Shown one piece after another: positions 50,324 to 59,017 of a DNA stretch of 64,000 nucleotides; within the stretch, counting starts at the first letter, position 1, and each line of letters begins with the position of its first letter. The DNA is taken from contig NZ_JARVRH010000013.1 in the NCBI RefSeq assembly GCF_030209755.1, positions 62,001 to 126,000 on the forward strand. The letters run 5' to 3'. The notes under the pieces were generated by a model. That model searched no databases. It was given only the letters and a program-made list of their open reading frames with translations, and was not told where the DNA came from. A program made the translations under genes and the position numbers. This DNA is from Arthrobacter sp. efr-133-TYG-118. Lineage in GTDB: Bacteria; Actinomycetota; Actinomycetes; Actinomycetales; Micrococcaceae.

Positions 50324-51132
50324 CTGTGTCGATGGAAGAGAAGAAGATCGTTGACCAGGTCACGCTGACCATCGAGAACCACGTGGCCACGGTAGTGATC
50401 GACCGCCAGCACGTGCTCAACGCGGTGGACGGGACTGCCCAGGCCCGGCTCAATGACATCTGGAACCGGATCGAAGCCGATCTTGACGTGCGCGCCGTCG
50501 TCATCACCGGCGCCGGGACGCGGGCGTTCTGCGTCGGTGCGGACATGTCCGCCTCCGCCGTGGACAAGACCGGCCTGCAGTACTGGGCGGAGCTTGACCC
50601 CAACGGTTTCGGCGGACTGAGCCTGCGCACGAGCCTGGACATTCCGGTCATTGCCCGGGTGAACGGCTATGCGCTTGGCGGCGGCATGGAAATTGTGCTC
50701 GGTGCCGACATCGTCGTCGCCGCTGACACGGCCCGCTTCGGCCTCACCGAACCGCGCGTCGGACGCTTGGCGCTCGACGGCGGCATCCACCAGCTGGTGC
50801 GCCGCGTCCCCTATACCCAAGCGATGGGCATGCTCCTCACCGGTCGCAAGGCCGAGGCTGCCGAGATGCAGTCGATGGGCCTCGTCAACGAAGTGGTTCC
50901 CGCAGATGAGCTCGACGCCGCGGTGCAGCGCTGGGTGGACCAGATCCTCGCCTGCGCGCCCAGCTCCGTCCGGGCCGTCAAGCAAATGGTCAGCAGGACG
51001 AGCCACCTGAGCGCCGCGGAAGCCCGCGGCCTCAGGCTGCCGGCCCTCATGGCCGCGCTCGACAGCGAAGACTCCGCCGAAGGAGTTCGCGCTTTCCAGG
51101 AAAAGCGCCCGCCTGTGTGGCCGGGCCGCTGA
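50320..51132 (+). CDS. Enoyl-CoA hydratase/isomerase family protein
   Basis: A 270-aa crotonase-fold enzyme. The oxyanion hole residues lie in FCVGADMSASAV (about 68-79) and VNGYALGGGMEIVLGADIVV (about 109-128); a Glu follows in TEPRVGRLALDGG. It acts on the CoA ester made by the preceding CoA-transferase, probably by hydration or by retro-aldol cleavage. Starts GTG at 50320 inside the end of the CoA-transferase gene. Confidence 0.92.
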   Translation: MTVSMEEKKIVDQVTLTIENHVATVVIDRQHVLNAVDGTAQARLNDIWNRIEADLDVRAVVITGAGTRAFCVGADMSASAVDKTGLQYWAELDPNGFGGLSLRTSLDIPVIARVNGYALGGGMEIVLGADIVVAADTARFGLTEPRVGRLALDGGIHQLVRRVPYTQAMGMLLTGRKAEAAEMQSMGLVNEVVPADELDAAVQRWVDQILACAPSSVRAVKQMVSRTSHLSAAEARGLRLPALMAALDSEDSAEGVRAFQEKRPPVWPGR

Positions 51133-52122
51133 ATGGAGCACGAACAGATGCAAGACACCGAACTTCAGCACGAACGGAAGGACAATCCAATGCGGGAAGC
51201 ACTATCACCCGGTGTGTGGGGCGTCGTCGCCACGCCATTCCAGGGCAGCACGCTCGATCTGGACACCGACAGCCTGGCCCGGTTGGTGGAGCACTATGAA
51301 TCCATCGGCGCCACAGGGCTGACTGTCCTGGGTGTCTTCGGCGAGGCCGCCGCCCTGACCGCAGCGGAGCGCAGCCTGGCGCTGGAAGTGGTGGTCGAAG
51401 AAACCCGATTGCCGCTCGTGGTCGGTGTGACCTCGCTCTTCACGGGTACGGCAGTCGAAGAAGTCCGGGCCGCCCAGGCCGTGGCGGGAGACCGGATCGC
51501 AGCCGTCATGGTGCAGGTCAATTCAGCACGGCCGGAAGTCGTCACCGCGCACCTGACCGCCATCCACCAATCCACCGGCGCGAAGGTCGTCCTGCAGGAC
51601 TACCCGGTGGCCAGCGGTGTCAGCATCAGCACGGAAGCACTGATCTACGTGGTCCAGGCCTGCAAGTTCGTTGTTGCGGTCAAAGCCGAGGCCCCGCCCA
51701 CCAGCGTGGCCATCGCCCAACTGGCGGCCGCCGTCGACGTCTCCGTGTTCGGCGGGCTGGGCGGCCAGGGGCTGCTGGACGAGCTGGTGGCCGGCGCAGC
51801 CGGAGCCATGACCGGGTTCTCCTACCCGGAAGCCCTCGTGGCCAGCGTCCGTGCCTGGCAGTCGGGCGGCTACGACGCCGCCCGGGACGCATTGCTCCCG
51901 TATCTGCCGCTCATCAACTTCGAGCAGCAGGCCCGGATCGCCTTGGCGGTCCGGAAGGAGTGCTTCCGCGAGCGGGGCCTCATCAAGGATTCCGGTGTCC
52001 GCCCGCCCGCGGCTCCTTTCCCGGAGGTCCTCCGGAACGGAATGCTGACGCATCTGGCTGAAGCGGCCCGCGCTTTGGATCTCTCTCTTACCCTGACCGC
52101 CCACACAGCAGGAAGGCTCTGA
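51133..52122 (+). CDS. Dihydrodipicolinate synthase (DapA) family lyase or dehydratase
   Basis: A TIM-barrel class I aldolase-fold protein of 329 aa. GVWGVVATPFQGSTLDLDTD near residue 25 is the family start, LTVLGVFGEAAALTAAER near 58 holds the substrate loop (normally GTTGE), VVLQDYPVASG carries the conserved Tyr and FVVAVKAEAPP the Schiff-base Lys. Lacking the usual GTTGE triad, it is probably not lysine-pathway DapA. With the aldehyde dehydrogenase downstream it recalls sugar-acid dehydratase steps. An ATG at 51190 would remove a charged leader. Confidence 0.87.
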   Translation: MEHEQMQDTELQHERKDNPMREALSPGVWGVVATPFQGSTLDLDTDSLARLVEHYESIGATGLTVLGVFGEAAALTAAERSLALEVVVEETRLPLVVGVTSLFTGTAVEEVRAAQAVAGDRIAAVMVQVNSARPEVVTAHLTAIHQSTGAKVVLQDYPVASGVSISTEALIYVVQACKFVVAVKAEAPPTSVAIAQLAAAVDVSVFGGLGGQGLLDELVAGAAGAMTGFSYPEALVASVRAWQSGGYDAARDALLPYLPLINFEQQARIALAVRKECFRERGLIKDSGVRPPAAPFPEVLRNGMLTHLAEAARALDLSLTLTAHTAGRL

Positions 52123-52907
52123 TGGACTTCGGAATCAGTGGCAAGACCGCCTTCGTCGCCGCCTCCACGGGAGGGCTGGGACTGGCCGTCGCCCGCGGCC
52201 TCGCGGCCGAAGGCGTCCAGGTTGCCATCACCGGCCGCCGCGGCGAGCTGGCCGAGAAGATCGCGGCGGAGCTGCAAGCCGACGGGCACAGCGCCGTGGC
52301 GGTCGAAGCGGACCTCAGTACCGCGGACGGAGTGACCGCCGCCGTCGAACGCGCCGTGGAACTACTCGGTCCCATCGACATCCTCGTCCTCAACGGCCCC
52401 GGCCCCAAGCCCGGGGCGGCCGCGAGCCTTGGCGCCGACGACATCGCGGCGGCGTTCGAGCTGCTCGTGAAACCGCACCACGCTCTTGTCTCCAAGATCC
52501 TCCCGGGGATGCGGGAGCGGCGCTGGGGACGGATCCTGGCCATCGGATCCAGCGGAATTGTGGCGCCCCTGCCCAACCTCGCCGTCTCCAACACGGGCCG
52601 CGCAGCATTGGCCGGCTACCTCAAGACCCTTGCGGCGGAAGTAGCCCTCGACGCCGTCACGGTCAACATGCTCCTGCCCGGACGCATCGCCACCGACCGC
52701 GTCGCCGAACTGGACCGGGCGGCCGCCAAACGCCGCGGCACCACACCGGAGGAAATCCAACTCGAATCGCGCAAGACCATCCCTGCCCGACGCTACGGCG
52801 AACCGGAGGAATTCGGCGCCGCCGGCGCCTTCCTCTGCAGTGCCCCCGCTTCCTACATCACCGGCGTCGCGCTTCGCTGTGACGGAGGCCTGATCCGGAG
52901 CCTCTAG
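52122..52907 (+). CDS. SDR family oxidoreductase with altered active site
   Basis: A 261-aa short-chain dehydrogenase fold. The cofactor loop AASTGGLGLAVARGLA is at about 13-28 and ILVLNGPGPKPG replaces the common NNAG. The Ser is present (AIGSSGIVAPLP), but where YxxxK is expected the sequence is SNTGR, so both catalytic Tyr and Lys are replaced. This SNxxR form is seen in a subgroup of SDRs with unclear activity. It overlaps the DapA-like stop by 1 nt. Confidence 0.9.
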   Translation: MDFGISGKTAFVAASTGGLGLAVARGLAAEGVQVAITGRRGELAEKIAAELQADGHSAVAVEADLSTADGVTAAVERAVELLGPIDILVLNGPGPKPGAAASLGADDIAAAFELLVKPHHALVSKILPGMRERRWGRILAIGSSGIVAPLPNLAVSNTGRAALAGYLKTLAAEVALDAVTVNMLLPGRIATDRVAELDRAAAKRRGTTPEEIQLESRKTIPARRYGEPEEFGAAGAFLCSAPASYITGVALRCDGGLIRSL

Positions 52908-52965
52908 GCCCGATCCCGCCCGAACAGCCTTCTCCCATCCCAACCGCATGAGCCAAAGGATTACC

Positions 52966-54441
52966 ATGACTTCCACCGCCACCGAATCCGCAACTTCCAC
53001 CCGTCAGGACGTTGCCGCAGCGCAGCACCTGATCAACGGCGAATGGACCGGAGAGCCTGAAATCCAGCGAATGAACCCGGCCCGCCCGGATGAACTCGCT
53101 GCCCTGTCCCCGCGAGGTACCGCCGACGACGTGGACGCGGCCATCACAGCCGCTGCCGCCGCCCAGCCGGCTTGGTCTGCCCTGCCCGCCCCGGCCCGCG
53201 GAGCCATCCTCATGACGGCCGGCAACCTTCTCGCTGAACGTCTAAGCACGATCGCCGAGGACCTCGTCCGCGAGGAAGGCAAAACCCTCGCCGAAGCCAA
53301 GGGAGAGGTCAAGCGCGCCTCGGACGTGCTGCGCTTCTTCGGCTCCCTCGGTTGGGCCGCCACCGGCGAAGTACTTCCCAGCGGCCTCCCGGACACCACC
53401 ATCACCACCCGGCGCGAGCCGCTCGGCGTCGTCGGGCTCATCACCCCCTGGAACTTCCCCATCGCCATCCCGGCCTGGAAGGCCGCCCCCGCACTCATCA
53501 GCGGCAACGCCGTGGTCATCAAGCCGGCCGAACTCACCCCGCTCTCGGCGACGCACCTTGCCCGCGCCCTCAAAGACGCCGGACTTCCGGCCGGAGTCTT
53601 CAACGTGGTCCACGGCAAAGGCCGCGTGGTCGGAGACGCTCTGGCACGCGATCCCCGCATCGCCGGGCTGTCCTTCACCGGCTCCACCAAAGTGGGGCTC
53701 GGACTCCAGGAAATCCTGAATGCGCGCCGCGCCCGCGTCCAGCTCGAAATGGGCGGCAAGAACGGCGTCCTGGTCCTCGACGACGCCGATCCGCAGAAAG
53801 CCGCCGCGGTCGTCGCGGCCGGCGCGTTCGGACTCACGGGCCAGGCGTGCACCGCAACGTCGCGCGTCTACGTCACGCCGGGCGTCCGGGACGCCTTCCT
53901 CGAAGCCCTCGTTGCCGAGGCCGCCAGCTACACCGCCGGTGACGGGCTCGACGGCGCCAAGATGGGCGCTGTGGTGAGCAGCCAGCAGTTCGAGCAGGAC
54001 CAAGCTGCGGTGCGCACCGCCGTCGAACGCGGTGCCGCCCTCCTCCACGGAGAGTACGACGGCGACCCGACCGGCGCGCTGCTCTTCCCTGCCGCTGTGC
54101 TCACCGATCTTCCCTTCGACGACGCCGCTGTCACGGAGGAAATCTTCGGTCCGGTGGTCGCGGTCCTGGAGGTCCCCGATTACGAGGCAGGACTCGCCGC
54201 GATCAACGACTCCCGCTACGGCCTCACGGCAGGCATCTGCACCGATTCCTTGGCCCTGGCCACGGACTTCGCCGCGCGGGCGCAGGCCGGCGTGATCAAG
54301 GTCAACCGTCCCACGGCGGGCCTGGACTTGAACGTGCCGTTCGGTGGCGTGAAGGACTCCTCCACGAACACGTTCCGCGAGCAGGGCAAGTCGGCGCTGG
54401 ACTTCTTCACCTGGGGCAAGACCGTTTACACCGGTGTGTAA
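52966..54441 (+). CDS. Aldehyde dehydrogenase (alpha-ketoglutarate semialdehyde dehydrogenase-like)
   Basis: A 491-aa NAD(P)-dependent enzyme. TPWNFPIAIPAWKAAPALIS (Asn oxyanion), LEMGGKNGVLVLDD (Glu base) and TGQACTATSRVYV (Cys nucleophile) are in place. The ending NRPTAGLDLNVPFGGVKDSS resembles ketoglutarate semialdehyde dehydrogenases, which act after DapA-family dehydratases in sugar-acid breakdown; that assignment is an inference. ATG 52966 is chosen since AAAGGA lies just upstream; another ATG lies 6 codons earlier. Confidence 0.92.
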   Translation: MTSTATESATSTRQDVAAAQHLINGEWTGEPEIQRMNPARPDELAALSPRGTADDVDAAITAAAAAQPAWSALPAPARGAILMTAGNLLAERLSTIAEDLVREEGKTLAEAKGEVKRASDVLRFFGSLGWAATGEVLPSGLPDTTITTRREPLGVVGLITPWNFPIAIPAWKAAPALISGNAVVIKPAELTPLSATHLARALKDAGLPAGVFNVVHGKGRVVGDALARDPRIAGLSFTGSTKVGLGLQEILNARRARVQLEMGGKNGVLVLDDADPQKAAAVVAAGAFGLTGQACTATSRVYVTPGVRDAFLEALVAEAASYTAGDGLDGAKMGAVVSSQQFEQDQAAVRTAVERGAALLHGEYDGDPTGALLFPAAVLTDLPFDDAAVTEEIFGPVVAVLEVPDYEAGLAAINDSRYGLTAGICTDSLALATDFAARAQAGVIKVNRPTAGLDLNVPFGGVKDSSTNTFREQGKSALDFFTWGKTVYTGV

Positions 54442-54447
54442 CGCGCC

Positions 54448-54753
54448 ATGACCTACGTGATCGCGCAACCCTGCGTCGACGTCAAGGACAAAGCCTGCAT
54501 TGACGAATGCCCGGTCGATTGCATCTACGAGGGCGAACGCTCGCTCTACATCCACCCGTCTGAATGCGTGGACTGCGGAGCCTGCGATCCGGTGTGCCCG
54601 GTCGAGGCGATCTACTACTCGGACGACGTTCCGGATGAGTGGTCAGATTATGTCCGGGCCAACGTGGAGTTCTTCGAGGAGCTCGGATCCCCGCAAGGGG
54701 CATCGGCGCTCGGGAACCTCGGGCGGGACCATCCCGTGGTTGCAGCGGCATAA
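54448..54753 (+). CDS. 7Fe-type ferredoxin (FdxA-like)
   Basis: A 101-aa ferredoxin. Cys ligands for a 3Fe-4S and a 4Fe-4S cluster are seen in PCVDVKDKACIDECPVDCIY and ECVDCGACDPVCPVEAIYY. It starts 7 bp after the aldehyde dehydrogenase stop, so it belongs to the catabolic operon. It may serve a redox step there, for example with the FAD oxidoreductase or with an oxygenase elsewhere. Confidence 0.92.
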   Translation: MTYVIAQPCVDVKDKACIDECPVDCIYEGERSLYIHPSECVDCGACDPVCPVEAIYYSDDVPDEWSDYVRANVEFFEELGSPQGASALGNLGRDHPVVAAA

Positions 54754-54767
54754 GTTCCGGGCTGATG

Positions 54768-55079
54768 TTAAGCGGCCAGCCTGGCCCGGATCGCCTGTCG
54801 AAGCGACTCCAGGCTGGGCAGGCCCGAGAGGCCACCGGCCGTGCGGTAGACGCGACACGTCATGGCTGGTTCTGCCATCGAGGGGAAGAGGTCACTTCCG
54901 TTCACCATGAATGTCGGGGATCCGTGGAATCCGGAGGCTTCGGCCTCTTCGTCGGTCAGGATCTGCCTGACCGCAATCAAGGCAGGGTCGTTCCCCTCCA
55001 GTTCCGCGGCCCGGGAGAACAGTTCCCGGGCCGCGGAACTGTGCGGACAGTCCTGGATGGTGAGCAATTCGAAGTCCAT
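54768..55079 (-). CDS. Thioredoxin-fold protein
   Basis: A 103-aa protein with a thioredoxin-like fold (FELLTIQDCPHSSAARELFS at the start, ASGFHGSPTFMVNGSDLF in the middle, the cis-Pro in SPTF). The usual CxxC is CPHS, with only the first Cys kept, so a glutaredoxin-like single-Cys mechanism is possible. ATG 55079 starts the domain; upstream codons are a shadow of the next gene. A perfect 17-bp inverted repeat lies inside it. It converges with the ferredoxin gene. Confidence 0.8.
   Translation of the reverse strand: MDFELLTIQDCPHSSAARELFSRAAELEGNDPALIAVRQILTDEEAEASGFHGSPTFMVNGSDLFPSMAEPAMTCRVYRTAGGLSGLPSLESLRQAIRARLAA
55000..55040. repeat. Perfect 17-bp inverted repeat within the thioredoxin-fold gene
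   Basis: AGTTCCGCGGCCCGGGA (55000-55016) and its exact inverse (55024-55040) are separated by 7 nt. On the coding strand this gives the near-repeated protein segment SSAARELFSRAAELEG. Such a GC-rich hairpin is unusual within a short gene. Confidence 0.85.
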
Positions 55080-55110
55080 TGCCCCATTATCCGGCCCCGC
55101 ACCGTATAGG

Positions 55111-56118
55111 TCACAGCAGGTCGGCGTGATGCTCTGCGACGACGTTCGGGTGGGCCCGAAGCCGGTAACGGAGGGCGTTGTCCCCGTAGGTTTCCAGAAT
55201 CGGGCTGTTCGTGGGGTCAACCGACAGGCCACGGGCTTTTGCCTGGAATTCCGGGCTCACGGCAAGCTGGGGCATGGTCGCATCAAGTGCGGGATTGTAG
55301 AAGAAGGGAAGGGAAATCCGGTCTGTGCCTCGAAGCGGTGAGATGACCCGGTGCAGGGTCGCCTTGAGGTAGCCGTTGGTGGCCAGCTCCAGCATTTCGC
55401 CGATATTGACCACGAATGTCCCCGGCACTTGGGGCGCGTCGATCCACTTCCCTTGGTACTCGACCTGGAGACCGCCCTTCCCGGGCTCAACCAGGAGAAG
55501 AGTGAGTACCCCCCCGTCTCGGTGGGAACCCACGCCCTGCTTCGGTTCCGGGTTCGACTCCCCCGGATATCTCACAATCTTGAGGACAGGGAAAGCCCGT
55601 GCGGCGAATGCGGCATCAAAGGTGTCCTCGGGCGCTCCGAGGGAAACTGCCAGGGCCCGCAACAACGCCAGTGAGATGGTGCTCAGCCGGTCGGTCCATT
55701 CTGAGACGATTTCCCGCATTTCCGGCAGCGCAGCCGGCCAAAGGTTGGGCCCCTCCAGGCGCCAATATTCCGGGACACCCAGGCCCGGCTCGACAGCGTC
55801 ACGCTCGACGCCGATGTCGATCTGCTCGCGCCAGTCGATCCCGCCGTCCGTGAGCTCGCCGCCAACGCGGGTGTAGCCGCGGAACTGGGGGCTGTGGACA
55901 TTCTCGATCGCGAGCTTTTCTTCTTCGGGCAGCTCGAAAAAACGGCGCGACACGTCGAGAATGGCGTCCGTCAGCTCCTGCGGGATGCCGTGGCCGGCCA
56001 GGTAGAGGAAGCCAACCTCATGCATGGCGTCGCGCAGTTCGTCACGGAACCGGGAGGCCTCGTCCGGGGTGGCATCCAGACGGGAGAAATCGATCACGGG
56101 CAATGTATCGAGTGTCAA
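55111..56118 (-). CDS. Isopenicillin N synthase-like 2-oxoglutarate/Fe(II) oxygenase
   Basis: A 335-aa non-heme iron oxygenase. The N-terminal DIOX_N domain starts PVIDFSRLD and has MHEVGFLYLAGHGIP. The iron ligands are His and Asp in GVGSHRDGGVLTLL and His in LKATLHRVISP, and the oxoglutarate-binding Arg is in DRISLPFFYNP. The start codon is TTG at 56118 with AAAGGA upstream. It may oxidise a small molecule for catabolism; the substrate is unknown. Confidence 0.9.
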   Translation of the reverse strand: MTLDTLPVIDFSRLDATPDEASRFRDELRDAMHEVGFLYLAGHGIPQELTDAILDVSRRFFELPEEEKLAIENVHSPQFRGYTRVGGELTDGGIDWREQIDIGVERDAVEPGLGVPEYWRLEGPNLWPAALPEMREIVSEWTDRLSTISLALLRALAVSLGAPEDTFDAAFAARAFPVLKIVRYPGESNPEPKQGVGSHRDGGVLTLLLVEPGKGGLQVEYQGKWIDAPQVPGTFVVNIGEMLELATNGYLKATLHRVISPLRGTDRISLPFFYNPALDATMPQLAVSPEFQAKARGLSVDPTNSPILETYGDNALRYRLRAHPNVVAEHHADLL

Positions 56119-56172
56119 TGCACTTCGTCCTTTTCATCGAATGTCGCAAGCGTGCGGATTGTCCCGTCGCGT

Positions 56173-56520
56173 TCAGCCCGGATGCTTGGGACGCCACACA
56201 CCGAAACGGTTGCCGTGCGGGTCCAGGAGGTGTGCGAACTCGATCGCGCCGTTATCGACGAACGGGATGGCCACACTCGCACCGAGCGACTCGGCCCTGG
56301 CGATCGCAGCCTTCACATCGTCGACTTGCACGTAGAAAATCGCCCACGACGTTCCCTCAAGCGAGGAAGTGTCCCACAGGCCACCCTTGTCGCCGTTCAC
56401 CATCTGGTAGCTGGCAGGCGAGGACTCACCGAAGGTCCAGTCGAAGAGTGAGCCGTAGAATGCCCGCGCGCTCTCGGGATCGGGCGAACCGACTTCGAAG
56501 TAGTTCACTATGGACGCCAT
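56173..56520 (-). CDS. VOC family protein
   Basis: A 115-aa VOC protein: IVNYFEVGSPDPESARAFYG at the start, then FYVQVDDVKAAIARAESLGA and LLDPHGNRFGVWRPKHPG at the end. GGAAAC is upstream of the ATG; the longer frame is a shadow. It resembles small VOC proteins of the YdfO/bleomycin-resistance-like type. The substrate is unknown. Confidence 0.87.
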   Translation of the reverse strand: MASIVNYFEVGSPDPESARAFYGSLFDWTFGESSPASYQMVNGDKGGLWDTSSLEGTSWAIFYVQVDDVKAAIARAESLGASVAIPFVDNGAIEFAHLLDPHGNRFGVWRPKHPG

Positions 56521-56599
56521 GGCTGTTTCCTTTCCACTTCCTCCGCAGATAGACGGCGGGAGGCCGCCCGCGAGACCTGGGGGCGGCCTTTTCGAATAG

Positions 56600-56896
56600 T
56601 TAGGGCATGACCTTGTAGAGACCGACGACCGTCTCTTCCGGGGGCGACTCGAATCCGCCCTCAATGCCCACCTGCATGCGGGGCACGAGGATGCCGTCGC
56701 GGAATTTCTCCCAACTTTCTTTCGACTCGTGGACGGCCATGATCGTCCAACCGCCGGTTGACGGGCCTGCGGCGTGGAAAGTCTGACCGTCGGGCAAGAG
56801 CCCCTCTCCTGGGTGGACGGCGGCAATAGACGCCTCGTATTGTTCCTTCGTGCCTCCTGGGAAGAAGTGCACGACTCCGTAGGGCGCGGCTTCCAT
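56600..56896 (-). CDS. Small dimeric alpha/beta-barrel-like protein
   Basis: A 98-aa protein: YGVVHFFPGGTKEQYEASIA, a central STGGWTIMAVHESKESWEKF and EETVVGLYKVMP at the end. The order of strands and helices resembles antibiotic-biosynthesis-monooxygenase (ABM)-type barrels; this is tentative. AAGGAG lies 5 nt before the ATG at 56896. It precedes the VOC gene on the same strand at 79 bp. Confidence 0.65.
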   Translation of the reverse strand: MEAAPYGVVHFFPGGTKEQYEASIAAVHPGEGLLPDGQTFHAAGPSTGGWTIMAVHESKESWEKFRDGILVPRMQVGIEGGFESPPEETVVGLYKVMP

Positions 56897-56998
56897 ATCT
56901 GCTCCTTGCTGGTGTGGACGGGTGTGGACATGCCAAGCAATAGACCCCGCTACGCGGGATGTCAATGAGTTTTCACACGCGGGATCCAAATCCTAGAT

Positions 56999-57391
56999 TC
57001 AGGTCCAGAATTCGTCTGCCTTGGCCGTGTCCTCGAAGAATTCCCGACCCTCTACAACCTTTCCGTCGCGGAGCACGAAGGAGATGGCTGTTGCAATGTC
57101 CAGGGTCTTTCCATCGCTTTCGGCGCGGCTCTGCTGGAGCGCAATTGTGTGGTTTTCTCCACCGACGATGTCCTGAACCGCCGCCTGGAAGGTACCTTGG
57201 GAACGCGCTCCCAGCTCGCCGAAATACGCCAGAATCGCGTCGCGTCCTTGCTTCGTCCCGGACAGCACGCCATTTCCAGCTGCGTACCAGACTGCGTCCT
57301 CCGCGAACAGCTCGCTGAGTGTCGCCAGATCACCTGTGTTAAAGGCCTCGTACCCCCGCCGGACCAATTCGGCGTTTTCTGTAGCTCCCAT
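56999..57391 (-). CDS. SnoaL-like/NTF2-fold protein
   Basis: A 130-aa NTF2-like protein: ELVRRGYEAFNTGDLATLSE, LFAEDAVWYAAGNGVLSGT, GRDAILAYFGELGARSQGTF and SFVLRDGKVVEGREFFED are typical. Members are cyclases, isomerases or have no known activity. ATG 57391 has GGAGAGG upstream; the longer frame starts with TTG. Confidence 0.85.
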   Translation of the reverse strand: MGATENAELVRRGYEAFNTGDLATLSELFAEDAVWYAAGNGVLSGTKQGRDAILAYFGELGARSQGTFQAAVQDIVGGENHTIALQQSRAESDGKTLDIATAISFVLRDGKVVEGREFFEDTAKADEFWT

Positions 57392-57564
57392 GTCGGATAC
57401 CTCTCCGTCATCCTCGTCGGTCAATGGGACGGCTTAAGGCTATTCCTGGGCAGGGTGCCTGTCGATGGAATGCTCGAAGTTCGCGGACCGCACCAAGGGC
57501 CCCTGCCGGCAATTCAGTGCCAAGCTTGACCATAAGGACGCCACACCCACAGGGAGGGCAAGCC

Positions 57565-58416
57565 GTGATTGAGACCGCTGAGGCCGTTCTTCACGATGGC
57601 ACAACCATCGCTATAACCATCCACGGAAACGGACGCGCCCTGATGATCCCGGCCCGCTTCGCCCCCTATCCGCGCGAGGAAGCCGAAACGATGCGCCGCT
57701 GGGGCGCTGATCCGGATCTGGGACCCAACATGGTCAACGGACTCGCGCGATACCACCGTGTCGTCGTCGCCGATTACGAAAGCCACCGGATGGCACACCC
57801 CGCACCGGACACCCTTACTCCAGGGAATGTCACGGCTGATCTCCTTGCTATCGCCGACGCCGCTGATGCCGGCACCTTCGCCTACTACGGCTACTCTTGG
57901 CTGGCACTCTGCGGCTTGCAACTCGCAATCCGCACTGACCGGCTTTGGGCACTGGTGATGGGCGGATTCCCACCCCTCGATGGACCATACGCGAGCATGT
58001 TGGCGGTGACCCGGGCAGCACATTCGATGTCCACACAATCCGCCGACCTGGTTCCTTCCCCTACTCCTGACGTTGAGCCCGGAGACTGGGATTCTGTACC
58101 CGTTCAAACGAACGAAGCTCAGACCCGCCAATTCGTGACCCTCTACGAAGCCCTTCAGGATTTCGACGATTCCTCCGCCGAAGTTCCGCCGGGCTTGCCT
58201 CGCCTCGCCTTCGCAGGGGCGGACGACCGGATCGATTACGGCCCGGCATGGGGCAACGTTCAGGTAAAGATCGGGGAGCACCTGACGACGCACAAGCAAG
58301 CTCTCTTGAGCGCCGGGTGGGATGTCCGAGTGCTTCCGGGCCTCGATCACATCGGAGCGATGCATAGCTCGGTCGCCTTGCCTATCCTGTCGGACTGGCT
58401 CCGGAAGGTTGGCTAG
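57565..58416 (+). CDS. Alpha/beta hydrolase
   Basis: A 283-aa alpha/beta hydrolase. The nucleophile elbow reads YYGYSWLALCGLQLA near residue 110, with Ser in GYSW in place of GxSxG, and the late His lies in PGLDHIGAMHSS. AGGGAGGG lies upstream of the GTG at 57565. The family is confident because of the overall order of strands, but the substrate is unknown. It overlaps the converging globin gene by 4 bp. Confidence 0.78.
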   Translation: MIETAEAVLHDGTTIAITIHGNGRALMIPARFAPYPREEAETMRRWGADPDLGPNMVNGLARYHRVVVADYESHRMAHPAPDTLTPGNVTADLLAIADAADAGTFAYYGYSWLALCGLQLAIRTDRLWALVMGGFPPLDGPYASMLAVTRAAHSMSTQSADLVPSPTPDVEPGDWDSVPVQTNEAQTRQFVTLYEALQDFDDSSAEVPPGLPRLAFAGADDRIDYGPAWGNVQVKIGEHLTTHKQALLSAGWDVRVLPGLDHIGAMHSSVALPILSDWLRKVG

Positions 58417-58874
58417 GCCTGCTGCTCATTTACGAGCCCGTCCCAGGACCACTTCGGGAAGCGAAGTCCCTCCGGGACGTCGTCTGAGGAGCGGCGGTAT
58501 GTGGACATAGCTGTGGTGGTCGCCCAGGCGAAGTAGTCGTGCAGCACTTTCCGGAGAAGGCTGCCTTCGGCGAGTCCTACATCCTCAAGTGCCAGATCGA
58601 AGCACGCGATCGCCCGGCGGTCCATCTCCTCATGCGGCCCGTTCCCGCTGTGCATGCGCACCACTGATGTCTCGTCACCATAAGAGCCCGTATATGCCTG
58701 GGGGCCGCCCAGCGCCTCCGCCCAATAAGCTGCCAGACGCTGCGTGTGCTCAGGATGGAATCCATGGCTGAACGCGTGACCGACCACGTCGTCCGCGATG
58801 ACCCTGGCATGCCAGGCATCCGCCAGAGCGATGAAAAAGTCGGCGCCGCCCGCAGCCTCGTATACCGTCTGCAT
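58413..58874 (-). CDS. Truncated hemoglobin (group II-like)
   Basis: A 153-aa globin. TVYEAAGGADFFIALADAWH starts the fold, FSHGFHPEHTQRLAAYWAEA carries the short E-F region with Trp, and VVRMHSGNGPHEEMDRRAIA holds the proximal region, typical of trHb group II. These bind oxygen or NO and may scavenge NO or peroxide. The first ATG fitting the domain is at 58874; the upstream frame overlaps the neighbouring gene's promoter region. Confidence 0.85.
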   Translation of the reverse strand: MQTVYEAAGGADFFIALADAWHARVIADDVVGHAFSHGFHPEHTQRLAAYWAEALGGPQAYTGSYGDETSVVRMHSGNGPHEEMDRRAIACFDLALEDVGLAEGSLLRKVLHDYFAWATTTAMSTYRRSSDDVPEGLRFPKWSWDGLVNEQQA

Positions 58875-59017
58875 GCTGCAACGATGGCACGCTCCACCAC
58901 CAAATGCCATGGGCGCGGGCGACTCTCCGCCGCCGGAACTTTCATCCCGGCGCAACCTCCTGCCCCTGCCAGCCGCGGCCTCTTGAGACACATCTGGGCC
59001 GGTGGGACGATGAAGCG

